Of a stretch of 24,327 bases of DNA, positions 6,362 through 14,725 are shown one piece after another. The stretch comes from a virus. The stretch is from positions 1 to 24,327 of the IMG/VR virus record IMGVR_UViG_3300028581_000238. The stretch is one strand, 5' to 3'. Under the pieces are notes generated by a model. That model had not been told where the DNA came from. It searched no databases and saw only the letters and a program-made list of their open reading frames with translations. The translations under genes and the position numbers were made by a program. Position 1 is the stretch's first letter; the number at the start of each line of letters is the position of its first letter.

Positions 6362-9300
6362 ATGATGGATTTAATAAACAGAGTAACTAATATGTTTAGA
6401 GGGACACAGTCCAAGTTGGATCGTGTTTCTGTTATTGAATCTGAACTAAGAGAGATACAGATCACTAAAGATCTTTTGGCTGATCAATATCAAGACATTC
6501 AGAAGGCTTTAAATGATGATGAATTCTCATGTAGAAACGATTTAAAGTTCTCCAATGAGGAATATATCAAGACTCTATCGAAACTTAAGTACAACGAAGA
6601 GAAACTAGGTAGAGAACTAGAATCTTTGAAAAGTAATCATAAGGTTGAAAAGAGTTTACATGATAATGAGATAGAGAAGGCAATTGATATCGTAAAATCA
6701 CTGTATCGTTCAGGTAAATTATCACTTGATCAGTATAATAAAGTGGCTGCAGTAAAAGATGAAGAAGGTAGAGTAATGTATTCAGATATCATTGTACTTA
6801 ATGAAAATGCTGAAATTCTATTGACAAAGAGAAGTATTTGGGAAGACGATCATAGAGGTGCCTGGGTGATACCTGGTGGACATGTTGACAAGGGTGAGAC
6901 GTTTGAGGAGTCAGCAAGAAAAGAATTGAGAGAAGAGACAGGGATAAGTATTGACAGGTTGGAACAAGAGAATAAGAACTTCACTTGGACTCATGTTGGC
7001 ACTTATCAAGATGGAGATGTTCATATTCAGTATTACTATCTACAGTTGGTAAATCAGAGTGATATCGAAATACTATTGGATGAAAAAGAAACAAGAGATT
7101 ATCAGTGGGTACCAAAAGAGGAGATTTCAAACTTCCCAATGATATTTAGTATGCAGTCCAATGTTATGAAGTTTATGGGATGGAATGAGTACCCACAGGT
7201 AAAGATCATACGTAAGGCTGTTGAACAGGGGCTAATACCTATTGAGAAAGTAAGTGAGATAACAAAATCAATACATAAGTATATTCGTAAGGAGTATGAC
7301 AAGAGTGCAAAACCTGTTTATATTTATGAAGAGAAAAGTGATAAAGTAAAGAAAGAACTTTTATCACTGGTAAAGAATTTAGACAAGAATCTACCTATTA
7401 TATTGAAAGTTCTTGTCTCACCAGATGTATCATCTATGGTTTTACATAGTATCACAGTAGATGATGCTGCAGCTGGTAAAGGGATTGGTGGTCAAGTTAT
7501 AAGAAAGTTGACTGATTTTGCAGATGAACATGATATGAATATGTTCTTAACCTGTGCTGATATACCAAAAGGACAACATGAGTTTCTACATGATTACTAT
7601 AGTAGATTTGGTTTTGTAGATAATATTGAAGGTAAAGTGTTCGATGTGAAAGACAAGAAACCTTATGAAATGATAAGGGTGCCAAAAAAAGAAACAGTTG
7701 GGAATATAGAACCAAAGAGTGAATTCATTAATTTTAACTTTGAAAAGATACAAGATCATGCAAGAAGAATTATTGGTGGAGAAATCGTCCTTGAACGACT
7801 ATCACCAGAAGAGGAACAAGGTCGCATTAGAGGAGGTAGAAGAAATGTTGAAGCATCCCTGCTCCTCGGAGCAAATGCAATTGGAGATTCAACAGCGCCT
7901 GAACTCATCGACGGACTAATTACAGAACAAGAAAATCTATTGAGAGAGTATGCTAAGGCTGATAACTCTTATGTAGATTATGATACTATTGATAAGAATT
8001 GGGAGAAAAGGGGTGGTGGGTCAGAGGCTACTATCTATTTTGATGATGTAGAACATGTTAAGAAGGTTATTGACTATCGATTGTTTAGTATTCAACCATT
8101 AGATTTTTTAGACAATAGAATCTCATTACATAACACACTCTTCCCTGACACTTATTATGAACTTACTGGGTTCACAGATGTGCCTGGTAAAGGTCTCTCT
8201 TTTATTGTTAGACAAACATATATTGATGAAGCCCAGAACACACCTATAGAGAGAATAGTGGATGAGATGGGAAAGATGGGATTTACTGATATTGGTGGGA
8301 ATATGTATCTTAATGATAATTATTTGATAGAAGATCTACATAGTAAGAATGTACTCACCAATCAGAATGGGAATTTATTTTTTATTGACACTGTTGTTGA
8401 ACTTAATTTAACAGGTGAAGGTTACGGTGGTCGTCGTAAACTAGGGAAGATTGATGTTGATATTCAGAAGTCACTTGAAGAACGATATCTGATAGGTGAA
8501 ATCAATGAAGAAGAGTATGATATTGAGAAGGCGAAGAAAGAGATTAGTAAGTTGAAGAAGATTAAGAAATTTGTTTTTAGAGATGGAAAGTATTTTTTAC
8601 AAACATTTTACACCAAGACTGGTGAAAGAGAGGAAGATGAAGTACAAGAAAGATATGGGATAGATGATACAATATCAAAAGTTGAAGTTGGTAAGAGTTA
8701 TCGTGTGATAACAAGTAGAAAGAATACAGTTGGACAACTAGTTGATATAGTGTATGATAAGATTTCAGACTCTTACTATCTTCTTTTATGTGACGATGAA
8801 GGTAAAATAGTTTGGTGTAAATTTGGTGCAATTAGAGAAATTGAAGAAAGTGATGAAACACCTCCAATTATCAAACCAGAAGAGTCTATAGACTTCCCTG
8901 ACACTTATGATACTTCTCTATTCTCAGTTGAAAGAAGTTTAGGTGGTTCTTCTGATGTTAAGTTAATAAGATTTAAGGGTAAATTGTTTGCCGCTAAAAA
9001 AGAGAGAAATAAGGGGACAGGTGCAGCACAACTAGAGGAAGAGAAGCTGACAGATAATATATATCGATTAATGGGATTTAAAGTCCCAAGATCTAAACTA
9101 ATAAAAGATAAGAGTGGAAAATTGTATAAAGTATCAGAGTATATAATAGGTAAAGAGTTGTCTGGTATCAATGTAATGACAAAAGAGTCTGTTAGAGCAG
9201 AAATTAGAAAGGGTTTCGTTCTAGACTGTTTACTGGCCAATTGGGATGTTATAGGTGCAAGTGGTGATAATATTCTTGTTGTTAATGATGAAAGTAAGAG

Positions 9301-10555
9301 TGTCTATAGAATAGATAATGGTTCTGGATTAAGATATAGAGCAAAGGGTTCCGAGAAAGGGTCAGCATTCACAGATGATGTGTTGGAACTTGAAACAATG
9401 TTAGATAAAACTAAGAACCCAGTAACAGCTGATATCTATAAAGGAATAACACCTTCAGACATACAACAACAGATTAATAATATTCTTAAGAATAAGAAAA
9501 AGATAATAGAAGAGTGTGCAGTATTTTCTACTGACTTAGTATTTTTGAAGACAGTTAAAAATAGAATAGATTATTTAGTAACTAAGATTGGGAAAGAAGT
9601 AGTTCCACCTAAAAAAACTACTGTAAAGAGTCCACCAGTACGTAAATTGAAAGAGGGTATGATCTCTTTTGTTACTCAAGACTATTTTGATAAAGGGTGG
9701 GATGATATGATACTTGAAGGTAATGAAGGAATAAAGAAAGGGATTAAAGATCAAATACTTAGAGTAGAACAGTATAATGAGTCTCAATATAAATTTGAAG
9801 CTGATAACTTGGGGATGACTGTTGAGGAGTATAAAACTGAAATGCAGTCTTGTGTGGAGAGACTAGTACAGAAATCACATTTTTTTAGAGCAACACACTG
9901 TCAATCAGGTAGTAAAGATGTGTTAGATTTAGTATTTAATGAAAGTGGTCGATTTATGAGTCAATTTGAGGTTGGTAAGAGTGATGGTAGTTATGATCCA
10001 AGTTATCGGTCACTAGTAGAGAGTAAGTATTTTGCATTTGAAAATTTGCCAAAAAAGAATAAAGAGAAGAGGCCTATTTATGGTTATTTTACTAGTAGTC
10101 CCAATGGTGTGATAAATAGTGAAGGAACTATTCCACCTCCAAATTATGTTTCACAGTATGGAGATGTAATGATCAAGATAAAGAAAGACTCTGCAATGCG
10201 TAAAGCTACAGTTTCTTTCACAGATTCACTTGGACATATGGAATCATTGGCTTGTACTCCTGCTGTTAAACCACATTTTACTTCACTCCCTCTTAGGTTA
10301 AACTTACATAGGTTAAGAGAAGTGATGGGTAGACCAGATGGTGTATGTTTTCATAGTACTTATGTAGAAACACAGTATCACAATCAGTTGACTATAGATG
10401 ATGTAGAATCTGTACAGGTTTCTGTTAAACTATATACTGGGAGTGATAAATATGGCGAGAGTGGTGGGTATAAAAAAATAACTAAGATAATCGATAATGT
10501 TCATCGATTTGCAGCTAAACATGGCCGGTCAGATATAAAAATTAATCTATTTTAA
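6362..10555 (+). CDS. Giant multi-enzyme (polyvalent) protein: Nudix, GNAT, two kinase-like, ART-like
   Basis: This 1397-aa protein appears to string five enzyme-like regions together. Residues 15-110 form a coiled coil. Residues 135-285 form a Nudix hydrolase whose box at 172-194 is intact except Lys for Arg in the RE pair. Residues 315-442 are GNAT-like, with acetyl-CoA loop GKGIGG (372-377) and YYSRFGF (412-418). Residues 460-690 resemble the serine/threonine kinase of phage polyvalent proteins: loop EDLHSKNV (D658, N663) and IDT (D676). Residues 755-830 are beta-rich. Residues 855-1050 look like a HipA/PI3K-type kinase: Lys about 879/880, D955 and N960 in DCLLAN, DN at 969-970, and RIDNG (D985). 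Residues 1170-1360 resemble a DUF3626/ART-type ADP-ribosyltransferase with R1176, a YG strand at 1266-1267 and E1336 (VETQYH). It follows the minor head gene, so packaging in the head and injection is the leading inference. Nudix is the surest domain, the two kinases and ART less so. Confidence 0.8.
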   Translation: MMDLINRVTNMFRGTQSKLDRVSVIESELREIQITKDLLADQYQDIQKALNDDEFSCRNDLKFSNEEYIKTLSKLKYNEEKLGRELESLKSNHKVEKSLHDNEIEKAIDIVKSLYRSGKLSLDQYNKVAAVKDEEGRVMYSDIIVLNENAEILLTKRSIWEDDHRGAWVIPGGHVDKGETFEESARKELREETGISIDRLEQENKNFTWTHVGTYQDGDVHIQYYYLQLVNQSDIEILLDEKETRDYQWVPKEEISNFPMIFSMQSNVMKFMGWNEYPQVKIIRKAVEQGLIPIEKVSEITKSIHKYIRKEYDKSAKPVYIYEEKSDKVKKELLSLVKNLDKNLPIILKVLVSPDVSSMVLHSITVDDAAAGKGIGGQVIRKLTDFADEHDMNMFLTCADIPKGQHEFLHDYYSRFGFVDNIEGKVFDVKDKKPYEMIRVPKKETVGNIEPKSEFINFNFEKIQDHARRIIGGEIVLERLSPEEEQGRIRGGRRNVEASLLLGANAIGDSTAPELIDGLITEQENLLREYAKADNSYVDYDTIDKNWEKRGGGSEATIYFDDVEHVKKVIDYRLFSIQPLDFLDNRISLHNTLFPDTYYELTGFTDVPGKGLSFIVRQTYIDEAQNTPIERIVDEMGKMGFTDIGGNMYLNDNYLIEDLHSKNVLTNQNGNLFFIDTVVELNLTGEGYGGRRKLGKIDVDIQKSLEERYLIGEINEEEYDIEKAKKEISKLKKIKKFVFRDGKYFLQTFYTKTGEREEDEVQERYGIDDTISKVEVGKSYRVITSRKNTVGQLVDIVYDKISDSYYLLLCDDEGKIVWCKFGAIREIEESDETPPIIKPEESIDFPDTYDTSLFSVERSLGGSSDVKLIRFKGKLFAAKKERNKGTGAAQLEEEKLTDNIYRLMGFKVPRSKLIKDKSGKLYKVSEYIIGKELSGINVMTKESVRAEIRKGFVLDCLLANWDVIGASGDNILVVNDESKSVYRIDNGSGLRYRAKGSEKGSAFTDDVLELETMLDKTKNPVTADIYKGITPSDIQQQINNILKNKKKIIEECAVFSTDLVFLKTVKNRIDYLVTKIGKEVVPPKKTTVKSPPVRKLKEGMISFVTQDYFDKGWDDMILEGNEGIKKGIKDQILRVEQYNESQYKFEADNLGMTVEEYKTEMQSCVERLVQKSHFFRATHCQSGSKDVLDLVFNESGRFMSQFEVGKSDGSYDPSYRSLVESKYFAFENLPKKNKEKRPIYGYFTSSPNGVINSEGTIPPPNYVSQYGDVMIKIKKDSAMRKATVSFTDSLGHMESLACTPAVKPHFTSLPLRLNLHRLREVMGRPDGVCFHSTYVETQYHNQLTIDDVESVQVSVKLYTGSDKYGESGGYKKITKIIDNVHRFAAKHGRSDIKINLF

Positions 10556-10566
10556 AGACTCTGATT

Positions 10567-10923
10567 ATGATTGATATTAATGATTTAATCCCGAAATATC
10601 AGTTTGGTGACAGTATTGCACTCTTGGTGTTAAAAGAAGACTTTGAATCAACTAACCCTATTTGTGTACAGGTTGATCTTGATAATCTAGTATTTGATGT
10701 TATACAACCTATTGGACACTATTTAAAGTTTGGTACATTTACATCTACTGACTTACCATCTGATGAATTTAAGTATCAGGATAAGATTAATAGAAAATTT
10801 ACAAACGATAGTATTCTTAAAATGCTTATGGAGTTTACTAATACTAGATTCCCTGATACAATAAACAAGAGTATAGAATCAGACAATATATTAATTGAAG
10901 GAGGGTACAAACAATGGCTCTAA
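10567..10923 (+). CDS. Unknown protein between giant enzyme and ferritin
   Basis: The 118-aa product is acidic and looks globular, with beta-type stretches (SIALLVLKED, ICVQVDLDNLVFDVIQPIG) followed by a helical C-terminal part. It starts 11 nt after the giant gene and overlaps the ferritin start by 10 nt, so all three are probably expressed together. No family is recognised. Its place within the cargo-like block could mean a virion protein or a partner of either neighbour, which is inference from position only. Confidence 0.6.
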   Translation: MIDINDLIPKYQFGDSIALLVLKEDFESTNPICVQVDLDNLVFDVIQPIGHYLKFGTFTSTDLPSDEFKYQDKINRKFTNDSILKMLMEFTNTRFPDTINKSIESDNILIEGGYKQWL

Positions 10924-11405
10924 TTGAAAGTAAAATCGAGGGACTATTACAGTATAGAATAGTTCAGGAGGAACAGAGTAGTAGACTCTATAAATCTATG
11001 TCAGTCTGGTTAGAGTTCAATGGGTACTTAGGTGCATCTAAGTTATATCAGAAGTACTCAGATGAAGAACTGAAACATGCTGATTGGACTTATAAGTATT
11101 TGATGGCTCTTAATATAAAGCCTGTAGTACCTTCACAACAACTCCCTCAGGGTGATTTTAAGGGACTATCTCAAATTATAGCACTGAGTTATCAGCATGA
11201 AGTTGATATCACTGAACAGTGTAAAGAACTAACTAGATTGGCACAGGTAGAAAGTGATTTTTTAACACATCAATTAGGGTTGAAGTATATCACTGAACAA
11301 GTGGAGGAGTTGGGAAAGATACAAACATTGTTGGATATGTTGGAGTCTTTTGGAACAGACAAGATTGCATTACGGTTACTTGACGAGAGAATGGGAGAAA
11401 TGTAA
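10914..11405 (+). CDS. Ferritin with complete ferroxidase centre
   Basis: The 163-aa four-helix protein aligns with bacterial ferritin such as E. coli FtnA. All ferroxidase ligands have a counterpart: E19 (with SS-x-x-Y26), E52 and H55 (SDEELKH), E96 (HEVDIT), and Q128 and E131 (TEQVEE). The length matches FtnA-type ferritins (about 165 aa). Ferritins oxidise Fe(II) and store iron in a 24-subunit shell, lowering free iron and Fenton damage. The gene overlaps the upstream unknown gene by 10 nt and lies just before the prohead protease in the head operon, so it is expressed late with virion genes. Whether it works in the cytoplasm or is packaged cannot be told. A four-helix protein with a non-iron role is unlikely given the intact site. 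Confidence 0.9.
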   Translation: MALIESKIEGLLQYRIVQEEQSSRLYKSMSVWLEFNGYLGASKLYQKYSDEELKHADWTYKYLMALNIKPVVPSQQLPQGDFKGLSQIIALSYQHEVDITEQCKELTRLAQVESDFLTHQLGLKYITEQVEELGKIQTLLDMLESFGTDKIALRLLDERMGEM

Positions 11406-11406
11406 A

Positions 11407-12225
11407 ATGAATAGAGATTTTAATTTTTTTATCCCGCTTGATGAAGAGTTGATAGAAAAGGCCGCTAAGTTGCCACTATCACAACGTTATGATAATATGA
11501 TACTTGAAGGTATGGCTTCTGATAATTCAGAAGATATTGAAGGTGAAGTATTAGAACCAACAGGGTATGTTACTGATGTTTTTTTAAAATCAGGTTTGAT
11601 CAACTATGAGCACTTAGCAAAACGTAGTCCTAAATTTATCATTGGGAATCCCATTGAGGCTAAGGTGAAGGGAAATCAATTTCATATTAAGGCAAAATTG
11701 TGGAAGAGTAGTGAAGTTGCAAGAGAAGCATGGGATAAGATCATTGAGATGAAAGAATCAGGGTCTGGTAGAATGGCGGGTTGGAGTATTGAAGGGAAAG
11801 CATTAGAAAGAAACCCGATGAACCCAAAACATATTACAAAAGCATTAATTACTCATACAGCTTTAACTTTTGCTCCGGTGAATGGGAATTCATGGGCCGA
11901 TATAGTTAAGGGTATACAGAAAGAAGACTTCATCGACCCTATTTATGATCAGGATACTGACGATAAAGAATTTATCTTTGAATTCGATCAGAAAGGTAAA
12001 AAATTCCGGGTTGGGAAGGACTTTAGAGTGTACGAAGTGATAACAAAGGCAATGGATACTGCAGCAGTTAAGCCACTCACACCTGAATCACTGGATAAGA
12101 AGGTAAAGAATATCGCATTACTCGATATTAAGAAGGCCCTTGATAATGTGTTGGGTAATAAACATTTAAAGAGTTTTCGTGGAGATCTACTACCAAGAAT
12201 TAAAAAAAATATTGTTGGAGATTAA
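11407..12225 (+). CDS. Prohead protease (HK97/S78-like)
   Basis: With the ATG at 11407, just after the ferritin stop, the product has 272 aa. An in-frame earlier start would overlap the ferritin by 56 nt and is less likely. The fold order fits caudoviral prohead proteases: a first strand MILEGMAS (31-38), E-x-LEPTGY, then NYEH with candidate catalytic His at about H69, then GWSIEGKA with candidate Ser at about S127, and a final ITHTALTFAPVN strand. A C-terminal extension of about 100 residues (170-272) follows. The enzyme would process scaffold and capsid proteins during head maturation. It sits immediately before the scaffold-like and major capsid genes, the standard order. Confidence 0.78.
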   Translation: MNRDFNFFIPLDEELIEKAAKLPLSQRYDNMILEGMASDNSEDIEGEVLEPTGYVTDVFLKSGLINYEHLAKRSPKFIIGNPIEAKVKGNQFHIKAKLWKSSEVAREAWDKIIEMKESGSGRMAGWSIEGKALERNPMNPKHITKALITHTALTFAPVNGNSWADIVKGIQKEDFIDPIYDQDTDDKEFIFEFDQKGKKFRVGKDFRVYEVITKAMDTAAVKPLTPESLDKKVKNIALLDIKKALDNVLGNKHLKSFRGDLLPRIKKNIVGD

Positions 12226-12257
12226 AATAAATTTTTTTTTGTTAGGATTCCTTTATA

Positions 12258-12265
12258 ATTTTATA
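12258..12265 (+). promoter_or_regulatory. AT-rich leader motif upstream of the scaffold-like gene
   Basis: This 80-nt gap between protease and scaffold genes holds TTTTG at 12237-12241 and ATTTTATA at 12258-12265, followed by a TAAATTTTG-type stretch near 12277. Capsid-region genes need high expression, so an internal promoter here is plausible. The evidence is motif recurrence only. Confidence 0.25.
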
Positions 12266-12305
12266 ACTTGATAGTTTAAATTTTGTTTCAGAAACAGACA
12301 AACAG

Positions 12306-13124
12306 ATGGAAAATCAAAATAATATGTCACCAGAAGAGATTGATGAACTGAAAAAGTCTCTTACTACTCTTGGTCTTGAACAGACTGAGATTGACGGGTA
12401 TATTGAAAAGGCTATGAATAAGTCCAAAGAATATGAACCTGAAGGTACAGTTGAAGAAAAAGCCAAAGAGACTGGTGAAGAAAATAAAGAGAGTGTAAAA
12501 GAAGAGAAACCTGAAGAAAAGATTGAAAAAAGTGAGATGGGAGAAGAGGGCTTAGAAAAAGCCTGTGGTGACTTGAAAATGAAGAAAGCCGAAATTGAAA
12601 AGGCTATTTCTGATCTCGAAGAAAAAATGGGAAAGAAAAAAGAACCCGAAGAAATTAAGAAATCAATTGATACTGATATCGAGAAATCGTTTGGTGAGAA
12701 GTTCAATGATATCGAAAAGTCATTCGGTGAACGTTTTAACGATATTGAAAAAGCACTGACATCTTTATTAAGTGAAGAGATTGGTGGGATAAAAGATATT
12801 GTTAAGGGGCTTCAGGATGAAGTAAAGAAAATTGGTGACACTCCACTGGGAACAAAATCAGTATTCACATCAGCTAATTTCTTTGAAAAAGGAACAGTTG
12901 ATGATCTCTCTAATGAGGAATCAAAGGAGTTGTCCATTACCAAAGACAGAGACGATCTGTTGAAGGGTATGCAGGACATGTTAAATAAAGAAAAGGATAA
13001 TGATGTTCGTCAGATGTTATCTGATGGCATTAGTGATTATACCGTCAATACTGTACCAACTTCACACGGGATCAGAGCCTTGGCTTACTTATCACGGAAA
13101 AAGAATATAACCTTAGGACAGTAG
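12306..13124 (+). CDS. Scaffold-like acidic coiled-coil head protein
   Basis: The 272-aa product is highly charged, mostly helical and rich in Glu and Lys. It contains almost three copies of an 11-residue repeat, D-I-E-K-[SA]-F-G-E-[KR]-F-N, from nucleotide 12675, plus scattered IEKA and IEKS motifs. Charged coiled-coil proteins between the prohead protease and the major capsid gene are usually scaffolding proteins, which guide capsid assembly and are then removed by the protease. The C-terminal part (about 180-272, with SVFTSANFFEKG) is more globular and could bind the capsid protein. The role is inferred from position and composition. Confidence 0.65.
   Translation: MENQNNMSPEEIDELKKSLTTLGLEQTEIDGYIEKAMNKSKEYEPEGTVEEKAKETGEENKESVKEEKPEEKIEKSEMGEEGLEKACGDLKMKKAEIEKAISDLEEKMGKKKEPEEIKKSIDTDIEKSFGEKFNDIEKSFGERFNDIEKALTSLLSEEIGGIKDIVKGLQDEVKKIGDTPLGTKSVFTSANFFEKGTVDDLSNEESKELSITKDRDDLLKGMQDMLNKEKDNDVRQMLSDGISDYTVNTVPTSHGIRALAYLSRKKNITLGQ
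12675..12773 (+). repeat. Tandem 33-nt repeat in the scaffold-like gene
   Basis: Three in-frame units start at 12675, 12708 and 12741. The first two encode DIEKSFGEKFN and DIEKSFGERFN. The third starts DIEKAL and then diverges. Many third-codon positions differ between units, so the duplication is not very recent, or selection has kept the protein pattern while DNA drifted. Confidence 0.8.
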
Positions 13125-13154
13125 TATTTCGTTAGTATTTTAAATTCAAAACAG

Positions 13155-14648
13155 ATGTTTGACATCCATGAACAATTAGGAAAGAACGCTGAGAATTTCT
13201 CCGATGAGGATATTATCAAAGCGATCATTGCAGGAAGCCAAACTGGACGTGATCTAACGGATACCCTGTCCAGTGGACCTTCTCTGAAGCCGGAATCTCT
13301 TGACCCCGTGGTTAAGGTACTGGAAAACAAAGAAAACCACATCGTATTGTGGAAAATGATCCCCAAAAAGTCGGTATACAATACCGTATACGAGTACAAC
13401 CAGTTAACCAGTTATGGTGCTGACGTTGGTATTTTCATGAATGAGGGTGAAAGTCCTGAACAGACTGACTCCGTCTATAAACGTAAGGCTGCATTGGTAA
13501 AATATGCAGGCATCCAGGGTGAACTTACTCAACAGGCTATGTTGGTTCGTCAGGCCGATGGTAAAGACCCTTACACACGTGAAGTTGAGAACAAGACATT
13601 GAAACTTCTGACTCAAATTGATCAAAAATTATCTTCTGCAAACACCACTTTAGTTACTCAGGAATTCAATGGGATTCTGAAACAACATTATGATGGGGTG
13701 TTAGACATTTATGGGACTACCGGATTGGATCTTTACATGAACGATATAGTGAACATTGATACCCGTGGTAAAGCATTAAAAGACAGTAATGTTGAAGATG
13801 CAGTACAGGCTGTTATTAATGATCGTTTTGGTGAAGCTTCGGTTATTGTTAGTAACCCTGTTGTTTTCAATGACTATGTAAAACGCTTCCACGAATCGAA
13901 ACGCGTTATGGTCAACAACCCAACAGCAGCTACAGAAGGGGCTACAATGGGTCAGAAAGTTAACGATATCATGACCCAATTTGGGAAGATTGGTGTTGTT
14001 AACGATATTTTCTTTGATCGTAGGACACCGAAACTGTATAATGCTGCTGCTACAAGTTCAAAAGCACCTGCAATTCCAACGTGTGTGAATAACACATCAT
14101 TGACGATTGTTGCCGCTGGAACTGATACTGCAACTAAATTTGCTGATGGTGCCGGTTCATATTTCTATGGTGTTACTGCAAGTAACCAATATGGTGAATC
14201 AGCAATGTTACCACTAAACACTACCATTAAGGCTATTGGGGCAACAGAATCGCTTGATATTCTCTTTACAGCCGGAGCTGGAACCTATGCCGCTACTAAA
14301 TTTACCGTATATCGTACCATTAAGAATACAGCTGTTTATACAACTGCTAAGTACTATCCTATTATCGAAGTTGCTACTGCAACGTTGGCTGCTTCTGGAT
14401 ATGATGGTGGTGCTGCTACTTATGTACGTGATCGTAATAGGACTATCGCCAATACTCACGCTGCACTGGTATTTGATCCTACTGTTGAAATGTGGGAGTA
14501 TATCCAGTTAGCTGCTACGATGAAGATCGACTTTGCAATCACTACTCTTGCACGCAGATTCGCAGTAGTAAACTACGGAACACCAGTCCTTTATATGCCT
14601 GGTAAAATGAGCGTTATCCACAATATTGGTAACGATATTACCGCTTAA
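13155..14648 (+). CDS. Major capsid protein with inserted Ig/FN3-like domain
   Basis: The 497-aa product has the form of an HK97-fold major capsid protein. It has a helical N-terminal arm (1-50), an E-loop and P-domain region with YEYNQLTSYGADVGIFMNEGESP (80-101), and a SVIVSNPVVFNDYV strand and helix (229-242). Near the end, YGTPVLYMPGKM returns to the core. Residues about 300-428 interrupt the fold with a beta-rich, Ala/Thr-rich stretch (FYGVTASNQYGESA, FTVYRTIK) typical of an Ig- or FN3-like surface insertion. GC content and codon use are visibly higher in C and G than in neighbouring genes, as expected for a highly expressed gene. A strong terminator follows. Confidence 0.85.
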   Translation: MFDIHEQLGKNAENFSDEDIIKAIIAGSQTGRDLTDTLSSGPSLKPESLDPVVKVLENKENHIVLWKMIPKKSVYNTVYEYNQLTSYGADVGIFMNEGESPEQTDSVYKRKAALVKYAGIQGELTQQAMLVRQADGKDPYTREVENKTLKLLTQIDQKLSSANTTLVTQEFNGILKQHYDGVLDIYGTTGLDLYMNDIVNIDTRGKALKDSNVEDAVQAVINDRFGEASVIVSNPVVFNDYVKRFHESKRVMVNNPTAATEGATMGQKVNDIMTQFGKIGVVNDIFFDRRTPKLYNAAATSSKAPAIPTCVNNTSLTIVAAGTDTATKFADGAGSYFYGVTASNQYGESAMLPLNTTIKAIGATESLDILFTAGAGTYAATKFTVYRTIKNTAVYTTAKYYPIIEVATATLAASGYDGGAATYVRDRNRTIANTHAALVFDPTVEMWEYIQLAATMKIDFAITTLARRFAVVNYGTPVLYMPGKMSVIHNIGNDITA

Positions 14649-14673
14649 AGTTGAACATTGAGTTAGGTTAGTG

Positions 14674-14706
14674 AGGGAGGGGTAATAAACTCCTCCCTTA
14701 TTTTTT
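14674..14706 (+). terminator. Rho-independent terminator after the major capsid gene
   Basis: A perfect 7-bp GC-rich stem (14674-14680 with 14692-14698), with an 11-nt loop, is followed within a few bases by a run of six T. It lies 26 nt after the capsid stop codon and 20 nt before the next start. It would end or reduce read-through from the head operon so that capsid mRNA exceeds downstream connector mRNA. Confidence 0.85.
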
Positions 14707-14725
14707 AAAATGTAAAAATTTTGTT

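Noticed and set aside
7719-7919. 66-codon plus-strand frame within the giant gene
   Set aside because: It is an out-of-frame shadow; the main frame has continuous coding features through this stretch.
12314-12706. Long open frame on the minus strand opposite the scaffold-like gene
   Set aside because: Its Ser/Phe-rich composition is the mirror of the Glu/Lys-rich plus-strand gene; no minus-strand gene is otherwise present in the window.
13085-13399. Minus-strand open frame across the scaffold/capsid junction
   Set aside because: It covers two well-supported plus-strand genes and shows no recognisable protein features.
14236-14511. 91-codon Leu-rich plus-strand frame inside the capsid gene
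   Set aside because: It is out of frame with the capsid gene and its Leu/Ile richness comes from the shifted reading of Ala/Thr codons.
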